Source: an uncultured Bacteroidales bacterium
GTDB lineage: Bacteria > Bacteroidota > Bacteroidia > Bacteroidales > UBA932
Length of the DNA stretch: 64,000 bases
NCBI GenBank assembly: GCA_905234795.1
Contig: CAJOIQ010000001.1
Location: 124,001-188,000, forward strand
Reading direction: 5' to 3'
Made by a program: the position numbers and the translations under genes. Below, one piece after another: positions 53,110 through 60,541 of this stretch (the first letter of the stretch is position 1; every line of letters starts with the position of its first letter). The notes beneath the pieces are model-generated. The model searched no databases, was not told the origin of the DNA, and saw only the letters and a program-made list of their open reading frames with translations.

Positions 53110-55179
53110 ATGTACAGAGTCCTGAAATTCGGCGGATCGTCGGTTGCTTCCGCCACCAATGTGTCGCGCGTGCTGGATATTGTGGAGGCCGAGGCCAAGA
53201 AAGGCTGCGTCATCCTGGTGAGCAGCGCCATTTCCGGCTGTACCGACGCCCTTTTGAGCGGCGACGAAGCGCAGTTCCGGGAGATGGAACGTCGGCACGC
53301 CGATATGGTGAGACGTCTTTTCACCGGCCCCCAGCGCATAGCCCTGCAGGAACGGATGAAGGCGCTTTTCGGCCAGATGCGGCAAGCTCCGGCCGATGAA
53401 AAAGTGACCTTCGGCGAAATCTTTTCCACCACTATCCTGGCCGAAAAACTGGAGACAGAAGGGTACCGCACCATTTGGCTGGACTCCCGGGACCTGGTAG
53501 TAAAAGGAGACGAGGCCACCACATATAAAAGGATAAAATCGGCCGTAAAGGCTACCCAGGCCGATATTTTTGTGGCGCCCGGCTTCATTTGCCAGGACGG
53601 TGACGGCAAAATTTCCACCCTGGGCCGTGGCGGTTCCGATTACAGCGCGGCCCTTTATGCCGCCGCCGTACAGGCCGAAAGCCTGCAGATCTGGACCGAC
53701 GTGCCCGGCATCATGACCGCCAACCCCAAACAGGTTCCCGCGGCCCGTACCGTTCCCCGCATGTCCTATGGGGCAGCTTTGGACATGGCCTCCCACGGTG
53801 CCAAGGTGCTGTATGCGCCCACCGTGGCACCGGCTATGTCGGCGGGAATCGATATCGAAATCCGTAACACCTTTGCCCCCGACGGGAAATATACCGTAAT
53901 TGGCAACTGCCCCGATGCCAGCCGATGGATTGGTGTGGCCTCGGAAAAAGGCAACATCCGTCTGGTGGGCGCCCAGATGCCGGATGTGACCGGAGATGAC
54001 GCCGTGGAAAATGCCGGGAAGGCCTTGGCCGAAGCTGGAATTGCCGCCGTAAAAATGACCCCTGACGGCCCCAGTTTGAATATTGAGGTAAGAGAGGGTG
54101 TCCTGGACCAGGCCTTGAGGGCACTCCACCGGGCGTTCTTCCAGGAGCTGCCCGTGCAGGAAGTGAACCTGTTCATTGCCGGTAACGGCGCGGTGGGCCA
54201 GGCGTTGGTGAAAATGGTACGCGAGAGCGCCGGTGCCGTAAAAGAACGCACCGGGAAGCATCTGCGCATCGTCGGGCTGGCCAACAGCACGCAATACGGG
54301 ATTGATCTGGGTGGGAACCCTGTCATCGGCAAGAAAGGAGATTACATCCGCGCCATCCTGGAAGAAGCGTCTAAAGGCTCCATTTTTGTGGATGCGTCCA
54401 ACAGCGAGACGCTCTATCTCCGTTATCCGGAGTTACTGCAGGCCGGAATCGGCATTGTGTCTTCCAACCGGCGTTCCTTTGCCGGGAGTTATACGGACTT
54501 TGCCGCCGTGCATCTGGCCGCCCGCGAAAACGGCGCTCCACTGCGCTACGAGACCACTGTGGGTGCCGCGTTGCCCATTTTGGACTCCATCGCCCGGGGA
54601 GCCAACAGCTGCGACGAAGTATTGTCTATCGAGGCCGTTGTGTCTTGTACTTTGAACCAGATCCTTAGCGATTATCGGCCTGGCGGAGCCTCCTTTGCGG
54701 CCATGGTGAAAAAGGCGCAGGAGGCGGGTCTTACGGAGCCCGATCCCCGTCTGGACCTGGGTGGCAAGGACGCCCTGCGCAAGTTGCTCATCCTGGCCCG
54801 TGAGGCCGGCATTCCGCTGGAGGAAGCGCAGGTAAAAGTGCAGCCCATTGTGCCTCCGGAGCTGCTGCAAGGCAGTCTGGGCCAGTTTTACGAAGGGCTT
54901 GAGGCTTACGAGCCGCAGTGGGCGCAGCAGGCTATGGAAGCCGAACAACAGGGCTTCCGCCGCCGTTTTGTGGCCTGGCTGGAGAAGAAAGACGAAGGTT
55001 ATGTGGCGGGTATCGGCCTCAGAAATGTGCCGCCCGTGCACCCGGCCTACCACCTGCGCGGCACAGAGAACGCCATCATCGTTCGCAGTGCCTTCCACCC
55101 TTATCCTTTGGTAATCCAAGGCCCCGGCGAAGGCGCGCGCGAGGCCGCCAGCAGTATCCTTAACGATATTCTGCGCTAA
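53110..55179 (+). CDS. thrA: Bifunctional aspartokinase/homoserine dehydrogenase, shortened
   Basis: A 689-residue fusion; relatives are usually about 810-820. The aspartokinase half is intact: VLKFGGSSVASATNV, TLGRGGSDYSAALYAAAV, IWTDVPGIMTANP. Between the kinase and the dehydrogenase only about 75-90 residues (about 270-345) remain, room for one ACT unit, not two. The dehydrogenase has the NAD loop GNGAVGQAL and EPDPRLDLGGKDALRKLLILAREAG with the catalytic Lys558. Positions normally strict in the family differ: NK is NRR (453-455), NVGAGLP is TVGAALP, SGTLN is SCTLN. It converges on dapB with a 4-base overlap. The ATG at 53110 follows the promoter. Confidence 0.92.
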   Translation: MYRVLKFGGSSVASATNVSRVLDIVEAEAKKGCVILVSSAISGCTDALLSGDEAQFREMERRHADMVRRLFTGPQRIALQERMKALFGQMRQAPADEKVTFGEIFSTTILAEKLETEGYRTIWLDSRDLVVKGDEATTYKRIKSAVKATQADIFVAPGFICQDGDGKISTLGRGGSDYSAALYAAAVQAESLQIWTDVPGIMTANPKQVPAARTVPRMSYGAALDMASHGAKVLYAPTVAPAMSAGIDIEIRNTFAPDGKYTVIGNCPDASRWIGVASEKGNIRLVGAQMPDVTGDDAVENAGKALAEAGIAAVKMTPDGPSLNIEVREGVLDQALRALHRAFFQELPVQEVNLFIAGNGAVGQALVKMVRESAGAVKERTGKHLRIVGLANSTQYGIDLGGNPVIGKKGDYIRAILEEASKGSIFVDASNSETLYLRYPELLQAGIGIVSSNRRSFAGSYTDFAAVHLAARENGAPLRYETTVGAALPILDSIARGANSCDEVLSIEAVVSCTLNQILSDYRPGGASFAAMVKKAQEAGLTEPDPRLDLGGKDALRKLLILAREAGIPLEEAQVKVQPIVPPELLQGSLGQFYEGLEAYEPQWAQQAMEAEQQGFRRRFVAWLEKKDEGYVAGIGLRNVPPVHPAYHLRGTENAIIVRSAFHPYPLVIQGPGEGAREAASSILNDILR

Positions 55180-55838
55180 AGCAATTCACTGAATTCGTGC
55201 ACGCCCGTGACGTTTTCGGTCATGAGGGCGGCGACCACTGCGCCTTTGGCCAGGCCTTCGCGGGAGAAGGCTTCGTGCTTGAGGGTGATCTCGTCACAGT
55301 CCGATTTGAGCGTAACCGTGTGGATACCAGGCACTTCTCCAATGCGGTGAGAAGTGATTTCGGGCTTTTCTCCCAGTTCGGCCTCCAGGATGCGGCCCAG
55401 GGTGACGGCTGTACCGGAGGGAGCGTCCAACTTGTGGATGTGGTGCGTTTCTTCCACCGCGGGCGTGTATCCGTTGCCCTTGAGCAGGGCCGATGCTTTT
55501 TTCACCGCAGCGAAGAGGGCATTCACACCCAGGGAGAAGTTGGAGGCATAAATGAGGGGAGTGCCGGCCTGTTCGAAGGCTTTCCTGACATCGGCCTCAA
55601 TGCTATTCCAGCCCGTGGTGCCCACCACTGCCGCCTTGAAATGCCTGGCAATGAACGGGTAATTGGCCCGGAAGGCGTCCGGCGTGGTGAAGTCGATGCA
55701 CACGCACTCTTTGGCCTTGGCCGGGTCCGTGCCCGTGATGTCCTCACTGGCCTCCACCAGCTCGATGCCCCGCTTCTGGAGCTCCTTTTCTACCATATGG
55801 CCCATGCGGCCGTATCCACTGATAATGACCTTTATCAT
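55176..55838 (-). CDS. dapB: 4-hydroxy-tetrahydrodipicolinate reductase
   Basis: DapB reduces 4-hydroxy-tetrahydrodipicolinate to tetrahydrodipicolinate. The 220-residue protein is somewhat short but complete: ISGYGRMGHMVEKEL dinucleotide loop, CIDFTTPDAF, VVGTTGWN, SNFSLGVNALF, and EETHHIHKLDAPSGTAVTLG with the catalytic His-His and Lys. The ATG overlaps the stop of the dapE-like gene (ATGA). It is the last gene of the minus-strand DAP cluster. Confidence 0.96.
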   Translation of the reverse strand: MIKVIISGYGRMGHMVEKELQKRGIELVEASEDITGTDPAKAKECVCIDFTTPDAFRANYPFIARHFKAAVVGTTGWNSIEADVRKAFEQAGTPLIYASNFSLGVNALFAAVKKASALLKGNGYTPAVEETHHIHKLDAPSGTAVTLGRILEAELGEKPEITSHRIGEVPGIHTVTLKSDCDEITLKHEAFSREGLAKGAVVAALMTENVTGVHEFSELL

Positions 55839-56944
55839 AATGCGTGATACATTTTAATATATAATTTCACCGCCTCTTCCAGCTCGCTTACCAGGATTTG
55901 TTCGTCGTCCCGGTGCGCGTGGCGGATGCTTCCGGGGCCGCAGATGATTTTGTGGCCGAAGCCTGTGAGGTGCGGGGCATCGCTGCCGAAGGCCACGGGG
56001 GCCGATGCAAAGCCGGGGAGCGTGACGTAGTTTGCCGGGGAGTCGCCGCCGCGTGCCGAAACGCCGGGCTGACCAGCCATCCAGTCCTGGACCTTTTGGT
56101 CGGAGACGAAGGTGGTGCGGAAGTACAGCCGGCAAGTGAGCCTCGGGGACAGGATGTTCTGCGGATTGTCGCTGTGCAGCAGTCCGATATTCCAGGTGGT
56201 CTCTCCCAGCACCGGGTCCACGCCCCAGTCCACCGCCTTTAATTGATTATAGAACTGGTTAAAGAGGTCTACGGCACTCGCGCCATATTGCGGGTAACCG
56301 GAATGGAAAGCCTCTCCGGTAAACGTCAAATCATAGGACTTAGTGCCCTTTGAGGCCGATACCATTTTGTTCTCCGTTGGTTCTCCCACAATGAGGAACG
56401 GCGCCTGGAACCCTGTCTTGGCAAAGGCCTTGGCGCCCCAGGAGCCGGTTTCCTCACCAGCCAGCAGCAACAGCCCAAAGTCCGTGCATCCCGCCGCCTC
56501 CAGCTCCTTGCACGCCGTATACATCGCAAAGATCTGCCCTTTTGCATCACAGCTACCCCGGCCTTCTATCCGAAGGAGACTCTCTCCTGCGGAACTCCGT
56601 TCGCTTCGCTCACTCCGGCCCCTCCCATTGTCTACGGCGTCCCCTTCGGGAACTTGTATCCAACGGGCCCCTCCCCCTATACTTGTCCGGGGGTGGACAA
56701 GTCCGCAGGAGAGAGTCTCCTCCGGAAAAGAAGGTGCTATGTACGGGGGTACAGTGTCCATGTGGGTGCAGAAGACCACCTTTGGGGTGCCCCAGGAAAG
56801 GAGGAGGTTGAGGGTACCGTCTCCCACTTCCATGGCTTGTTTGGAAGGGGCTTCCAGGTGCTCCAGGAGCCATTCGGCCACGGTCCGCTCCTTGCCGGAA
56901 GTGGAATCGATGCTCAGCAGGGTATGAAACAGTTCCCAGTTCAT
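55835..56944 (-). CDS. M20-family peptidase, probable succinyl-DAP desuccinylase, with in-frame palindromic insertion
   Basis: A 369-residue dizinc deacylase. Metal ligands: CTHMDTVPP (H61, D63), GRGSCDAKGQ (D133), LLAGEETGSWG (E164, E165), VGEPTE (E188) and a late His (RHAHRDDE). In a cluster with dapA, dapB, dapD and dapF the expected role is DapE, though relatives are also annotated as acetylornithine or acetyl-lysine deacylases. Residues about 74-126 are encoded by a 158-bp palindromic element in the loop between D63 and D133. The ATG at 56944 is chosen because upstream sequence is a repeat plus the asd end. Confidence 0.85.
   Translation of the reverse strand: MNWELFHTLLSIDSTSGKERTVAEWLLEHLEAPSKQAMEVGDGTLNLLLSWGTPKVVFCTHMDTVPPYIAPSFPEETLSCGLVHPRTSIGGGARWIQVPEGDAVDNGRGRSERSERSSAGESLLRIEGRGSCDAKGQIFAMYTACKELEAAGCTDFGLLLLAGEETGSWGAKAFAKTGFQAPFLIVGEPTENKMVSASKGTKSYDLTFTGEAFHSGYPQYGASAVDLFNQFYNQLKAVDWGVDPVLGETTWNIGLLHSDNPQNILSPRLTCRLYFRTTFVSDQKVQDWMAGQPGVSARGGDSPANYVTLPGFASAPVAFGSDAPHLTGFGHKIICGPGSIRHAHRDDEQILVSELEEAVKLYIKMYHAL
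56569..56726 (-). repeat. Palindromic element copy 1, inside the dapE-like gene
   Basis: A 158-bp element. The 25-base arms 56569-56593 and 56702-56726 are inverted repeats with one mismatch. The 108-bp core (56594-56701) contains TTCGCTTCGCTC, GGCCCCTCCCATTGTCT, GTATCCAACGGGCCCCTCC and a small hairpin CTTGTCC-GGGGGT-GGACAAG (56682-56701). The core matches copy 2 at 61264-61371; the arms do not. It is translated without a stop. Confidence 0.85.
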
Positions 56945-56971
56945 GAGATTCTTCGCTTCGCTCAGAATGAC
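56945..56971 (-). repeat. GAGAT...ATGAC palindromic repeat between asd and the dapE-like gene
   Basis: A 27-base element with ATTCT/AGAAT arms around TCGCTTCGCTC. On the coding strand it supplies the last codons and stop (TCATTCTGA) of asd and ends exactly at the ATG of the dapE-like gene, so it fills the spacer where a ribosome-binding region should be. Confidence 0.75.
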
Positions 56972-57954
56972 AAGAAACCTTTTTCCAGCAGCACCTGGGC
57001 AATTTGCACGGCATTGGTGGCGGCGCCTTTGCGCAGGTTGTCGGAAACGCACCAGAGGTTGAGGCCGTTTTCCACGGAAGGATCCCGGCGGATGCGGCCG
57101 ACGAACACCTCGTCCTTGCCCCAGGCATAAAGCGGCATGGGGTAGACATTTTCTTCGGGGTTGTCCTGGATAACCACGCCGGGCATTTTTGCCATCAGGG
57201 CGCGGGCTTCGTCCAGGTCATAGGGCTTGGAGAACTCCAGGTTCACGCTTTCCGAGTGGCCGCCTTTCACCGGCACGCGCACGGTGGTGGCCGATACGGC
57301 GATGGACGGGTCCCGGAGAATCTTGCGGGTTTCGTTCACCATCTTCATCTCTTCCTTGGTGTAGCCGTCGGGCAGGAAGGTATCGATATGCGGCAACACG
57401 TTGAGGTCGATGGGGTGGGGGAATTTGCTACCGGTGCCACCGGCACGCTCGGCCTCCAGCTGTTCGATACCGCGCTGACCGGCGCCGGTGACGCTCTGGT
57501 AGGTGCTCACCACAATGCGCTTGATACCATAGGCTTTGTGAAGGGGTGCCAGGGGCAGCACCATCTGGATGGTGGAGCAGTTGGGGTTGGCAATGATGTG
57601 ATCCTGCGGGGTGAGGACATCGGCATTGATCTCCGGAACAATCAGCGGCACGTTGGTGTGCATGCGCCAGAAGGAGGAGTTGTCCACCACATAACAACCC
57701 ACGGCGGCAAACTTGGGAGCCAGTTCTCCGGAGGCCGCACCGCCGGCGCTGAACAGGGCCAGGGCGGGTTTTCTCGCGATGGCTTCATCGGCACTGATGA
57801 CCGTCCATTCCTTTCCCTGGAACGTCACTTTTTTGCCCCAGGATCGCGAGGAAGCAACAGGTAACAATTCTGTTACGGGGAAATTACGCTCTTCTAATAC
57901 TTCCAACATTTTGGAGCCCACTAACCCGGTGGCTCCCACTACGGCTACTATCAT
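56962..57954 (-). CDS. asd: Aspartate-semialdehyde dehydrogenase
   Basis: This NADPH enzyme makes aspartate semialdehyde, the branch point to lysine/DAP and homoserine. The 330-residue protein has VVGATGLVGSKMLEVLEER, FSAGGAASGELAP, IIANPNCSTIQMVLPLAPL with the catalytic Cys, and VKGGHSESVNLEF with the catalytic His. The C-terminus (LLEKGFLSF) is partly encoded by the GAGAT...ATGAC repeat. It lies between dapD and the dapE-like gene. Confidence 0.97.
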   Translation of the reverse strand: MIVAVVGATGLVGSKMLEVLEERNFPVTELLPVASSRSWGKKVTFQGKEWTVISADEAIARKPALALFSAGGAASGELAPKFAAVGCYVVDNSSFWRMHTNVPLIVPEINADVLTPQDHIIANPNCSTIQMVLPLAPLHKAYGIKRIVVSTYQSVTGAGQRGIEQLEAERAGGTGSKFPHPIDLNVLPHIDTFLPDGYTKEEMKMVNETRKILRDPSIAVSATTVRVPVKGGHSESVNLEFSKPYDLDEARALMAKMPGVVIQDNPEENVYPMPLYAWGKDEVFVGRIRRDPSVENGLNLWCVSDNLRKGAATNAVQIAQVLLEKGFLSF

Positions 57955-57980
57955 TACTAATCGGTTATAACAATTTTGTT

Positions 57981-58757
57981 TTATCTCAATAAATCTTCCA
58001 AATGAACGCTGCCGGCGGTCTTTTCGTCCCGGTATTTTACAATCACGGGGCAGTACAGATGCACCCCGCTTTCCAGCGGTTTTCCATCGCGGATAATGGG
58101 TTTGGATCCACTCACAACCACGGCGTTGCGGGGGACGACGACGCGCCCGTCGGCGTTGCGGCGGATGAACTCACCGGTGGTGGCGTCGAAGATGGCGGTG
58201 GAGGAAGTGATGATGACACCGGAGGCAATCACGGCGCCCTCTTCCACAATAGTACCCTCATAGATGCCGCAGTTGCCGCCCACGAAGGCACCGTCCTCGA
58301 TGATGGTGGGCAGGGCGCCCGCCGGTTCCAGCACGCCGCCAATCTGCGTGGAGGCCGATATATGGATGCGTTTTCCCACCTGGGCGCAGGAGCCGATGGT
58401 CACATGGCTGTCCACCATGGTACCCTCGTCCACATAGGCGCCCACGTTGACATAGGCCGGAGGCATCACGATGCTGCCGGGGGCCAGGTATGCGCCGCGC
58501 CGGATGCTGGTGCCGCCGGGGACGATGCGCACGCCGTCATCGGCCGAAAACCCCCGCACCGGGAAGGTATCCTTGTCAAAGAAGGGGAACTGGCCCTGGG
58601 ACATGTCCTTGACGGCACCCAGCTTGAAGCCGGCCAGGATGACCTCCTTCACGTGCGTGTTCACTTTCCACACGCCGTCCACTTTTTGGGCTACTCGCAG
58701 CTCTCCTTTTTCCAGTGCCTCGATGACCTGGGTGAATTCTTTGAGCGTAATCTCCAT
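57981..58757 (-). CDS. dapD: Tetrahydrodipicolinate N-succinyltransferase
   Basis: DapD succinylates tetrahydrodipicolinate and so commits the cluster to the acylated DAP pathway. The 258-residue protein has an N-terminal helical domain and a left-handed beta-helix of hexapeptide repeats (GSIVMPPAYVNVGAYVDEGTMVDSHVTIGSCAQVGKRIHISASTQIGGVLEP). Its ATG shares one base with the dapA stop (TGATG). Confidence 0.96.
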   Translation of the reverse strand: MEITLKEFTQVIEALEKGELRVAQKVDGVWKVNTHVKEVILAGFKLGAVKDMSQGQFPFFDKDTFPVRGFSADDGVRIVPGGTSIRRGAYLAPGSIVMPPAYVNVGAYVDEGTMVDSHVTIGSCAQVGKRIHISASTQIGGVLEPAGALPTIIEDGAFVGGNCGIYEGTIVEEGAVIASGVIITSSTAIFDATTGEFIRRNADGRVVVPRNAVVVSGSKPIIRDGKPLESGVHLYCPVIVKYRDEKTAGSVHLEDLLR

Positions 58758-59617
58758 CAGAACAGATTCTTAAGGGTTTTCCGAATAATCTCTTCGGTCT
58801 CCGGGGTTGCCGGTACCAGCGGCAGGCGGAGGCTGTTTTCCATAAGCCCCAGCTGGGCCATGGCGGCCTTGGCGGGGATGGGGTTGGACTCTACAAAGAG
58901 GTTTTTGAACAGCGGATGCAACTGGCGGTCCATGCCCTCGGCCTCCTCAATGCGTCCTGCCTGCAGGGCGTGCACAAAGTCGGCTACGGCCGAAGGGAAC
59001 ACGTTGGAGGCCACGGAGATGACGCCGTCGGCACCGGCCTTCATAAGGTTGAAGGTGTCGTCGTCGTTGCCGCTGAGTACCGAGAAGCCTTGCGGGCGGC
59101 CGTCCAGGATGGCCTTGATTTGCGCGAAGTTGCCGGAAGCCTCTTTGATTCCCGCAATGTTGGGGATGTCGCGGGCCAGGGCCAGGGTGGTATCGGCCTC
59201 GATGTTGGAGCCGGTGCGTCCGGGGACGTTATAGATGATAACGGGCTTGGCGGTAGCGCCGGCCACGGCCTTAAAGTATTCGTAAATGCCCCGCTGCGGA
59301 GGCTTGTTGTAGAAGGGAACCACCACCAGGAAGGCATCGGCGTCCTGCAGCAGGCGGATGTTGGCCAGGGTGCCGGAGACCGAATTGCTGCCCACTCCGG
59401 CCACCACGGGGCGGCCCTGGGCATGCTGGAGCGTCACTTCCAGCACCTGCAGTTTCTCCGAATCGCTCAAAGTGGGCGTCTCTCCGGTGGTGCCCAGCGG
59501 CACCAGGAAATCGGTTCCGGCTTCCACTTGCCAGTCCACTGTCGCGGCAAATGCGTCATAATCCACCTCCTTACCTTTGAACGGGGTCAAAAGCGCTGTT
59601 CCTAAACCTTTTAACAT
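58757..59617 (-). CDS. dapA: 4-hydroxy-tetrahydrodipicolinate synthase
   Basis: DapA condenses aspartate semialdehyde with pyruvate, the first step of the DAP branch. The 286-residue TIM barrel has GTTGETPTLSDSEK, VVPFYNKPPQRGIYEYFKAVA, VIIYNVPGRTGSNI with the Tyr, and the Schiff-base Lys in NIAGIKEASGN. A TAACTTTG element sits 21 bases upstream. Confidence 0.97.
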   Translation of the reverse strand: MLKGLGTALLTPFKGKEVDYDAFAATVDWQVEAGTDFLVPLGTTGETPTLSDSEKLQVLEVTLQHAQGRPVVAGVGSNSVSGTLANIRLLQDADAFLVVVPFYNKPPQRGIYEYFKAVAGATAKPVIIYNVPGRTGSNIEADTTLALARDIPNIAGIKEASGNFAQIKAILDGRPQGFSVLSGNDDDTFNLMKAGADGVISVASNVFPSAVADFVHALQAGRIEEAEGMDRQLHPLFKNLFVESNPIPAKAAMAQLGLMENSLRLPLVPATPETEEIIRKTLKNLF

Positions 59618-59638
59618 ATGTAATAAAGTCTTAATTTA

Positions 59639-59646
59639 CAAAGTTA
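59639..59646 (-). promoter_or_regulatory. dapA internal promoter element
   Basis: TAACTTTG on the minus strand, overlapping the dapF stop codon. It could start a shorter transcript dapA-dapD-asd-dapE-dapB. Confidence 0.5.
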
Positions 59647-60462
59647 CAGTTTTTTGAGAAACGAAAAGGTTTTTTCGTCATCTCCCACAAGTTCGGCCGG
59701 GCCGGTGAGATACACATCGGTATACCGGTCTTCCTGCTTTTGAAATGCCACCTGCAGCCAGTCGCCCCGGCGACAACGCAAGTGGTAGTTTTGTGCCCCT
59801 TCCGGGCTGGATACCCCGCTGTAGCAGGCGGCAATGGCCGATGCCGTGATGCCCGTACCGCAGGCCAGGGTCTCGGCCTCAACACCTTTTTCGAAGGTGC
59901 GCACCAGCAGGCCGTCCGGCGTCACCTGCACAAAGTTGGCGTTGGTGCCCTCCGGCTGAAAAGTTTCGTCCCAACGGATCTCCGGCCCGTCTTTCTCCAT
60001 ATCGATGCCCTCGATATCCCGCACAAACTTCACGAAGTGCCGGGTTCCGGTGTTCATGAAATACCCGCCCATCATCGGCTTAACACCCACTACATCAATC
60101 ATTTTCAGCTTCACCGTCCAGGCTTTTCCCTTGGCCAGGATCTGTGCCTGGTGCGGCCCGTCGGGAGCCAGGAAGTTCCATGTGCCATCGGCCGATGCCG
60201 GCTTGAGGCCCAGGTAATCGGCAAAAGCCACGATACACCGTCCGCCATTGCCGCACATCATGCCGCCGCTGCCGTCGGGGTTGAAGAACTCCATGGCAAA
60301 GTCGTAGCCATCGGCCAGCCCCAGGATCATGAGGCCGTCGGTGCGGTATTCCCGGCACAATGCGGTGATGTTATCGGCCTGGCGGAAGGCTTCCACCCCG
60401 CCCTGGCGCCCGTCCAGCACCACAAAGTCGTTTCCCGCTCCGCTGAACTTATATATGGTCAT
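59644..60462 (-). CDS. dapF: Diaminopimelate epimerase
   Basis: DapF converts LL-DAP to meso-DAP, the peptidoglycan and lysine precursor. The 272-residue protein has FSGAGNDFVVLDGR and the two catalytic cysteines in MMCGNGGRC and ETLACGTGITASA. It lies between the aminotransferase and dapA. Confidence 0.97.
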   Translation of the reverse strand: MTIYKFSGAGNDFVVLDGRQGGVEAFRQADNITALCREYRTDGLMILGLADGYDFAMEFFNPDGSGGMMCGNGGRCIVAFADYLGLKPASADGTWNFLAPDGPHQAQILAKGKAWTVKLKMIDVVGVKPMMGGYFMNTGTRHFVKFVRDIEGIDMEKDGPEIRWDETFQPEGTNANFVQVTPDGLLVRTFEKGVEAETLACGTGITASAIAACYSGVSSPEGAQNYHLRCRRGDWLQVAFQKQEDRYTDVYLTGPAELVGDDEKTFSFLKKL

Positions 60463-60491
60463 GGTGTAACTGTTTGATATTCAATTTGTTG

Positions 60492-60530
60492 GTTTTCTCT
60501 CTTGATCCCGTTTGGTGTCAAGAGAAAAAC
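60492..60530. repeat. Inverted repeat between the aminotransferase and dapF
   Basis: GTTTTCTCTCTTGA (60492-60505) and TCAAGAGAAAAAC (60518-60530) form an imperfect stem around a 12-base loop. There is no T-run directly after it on the minus strand, so terminator, attenuator or mRNA processing site are all possible. Confidence 0.4.
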
Positions 60531-60541
60531 TTAACTGGCTG

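Noticed and set aside
56945..57052. Longer N-terminus for the dapE-like gene
   Set aside because: The extra codons cover the palindromic repeat and the asd 3' end; the family-like start MNWELFHTLLSIDSTSGKER is at 56944.
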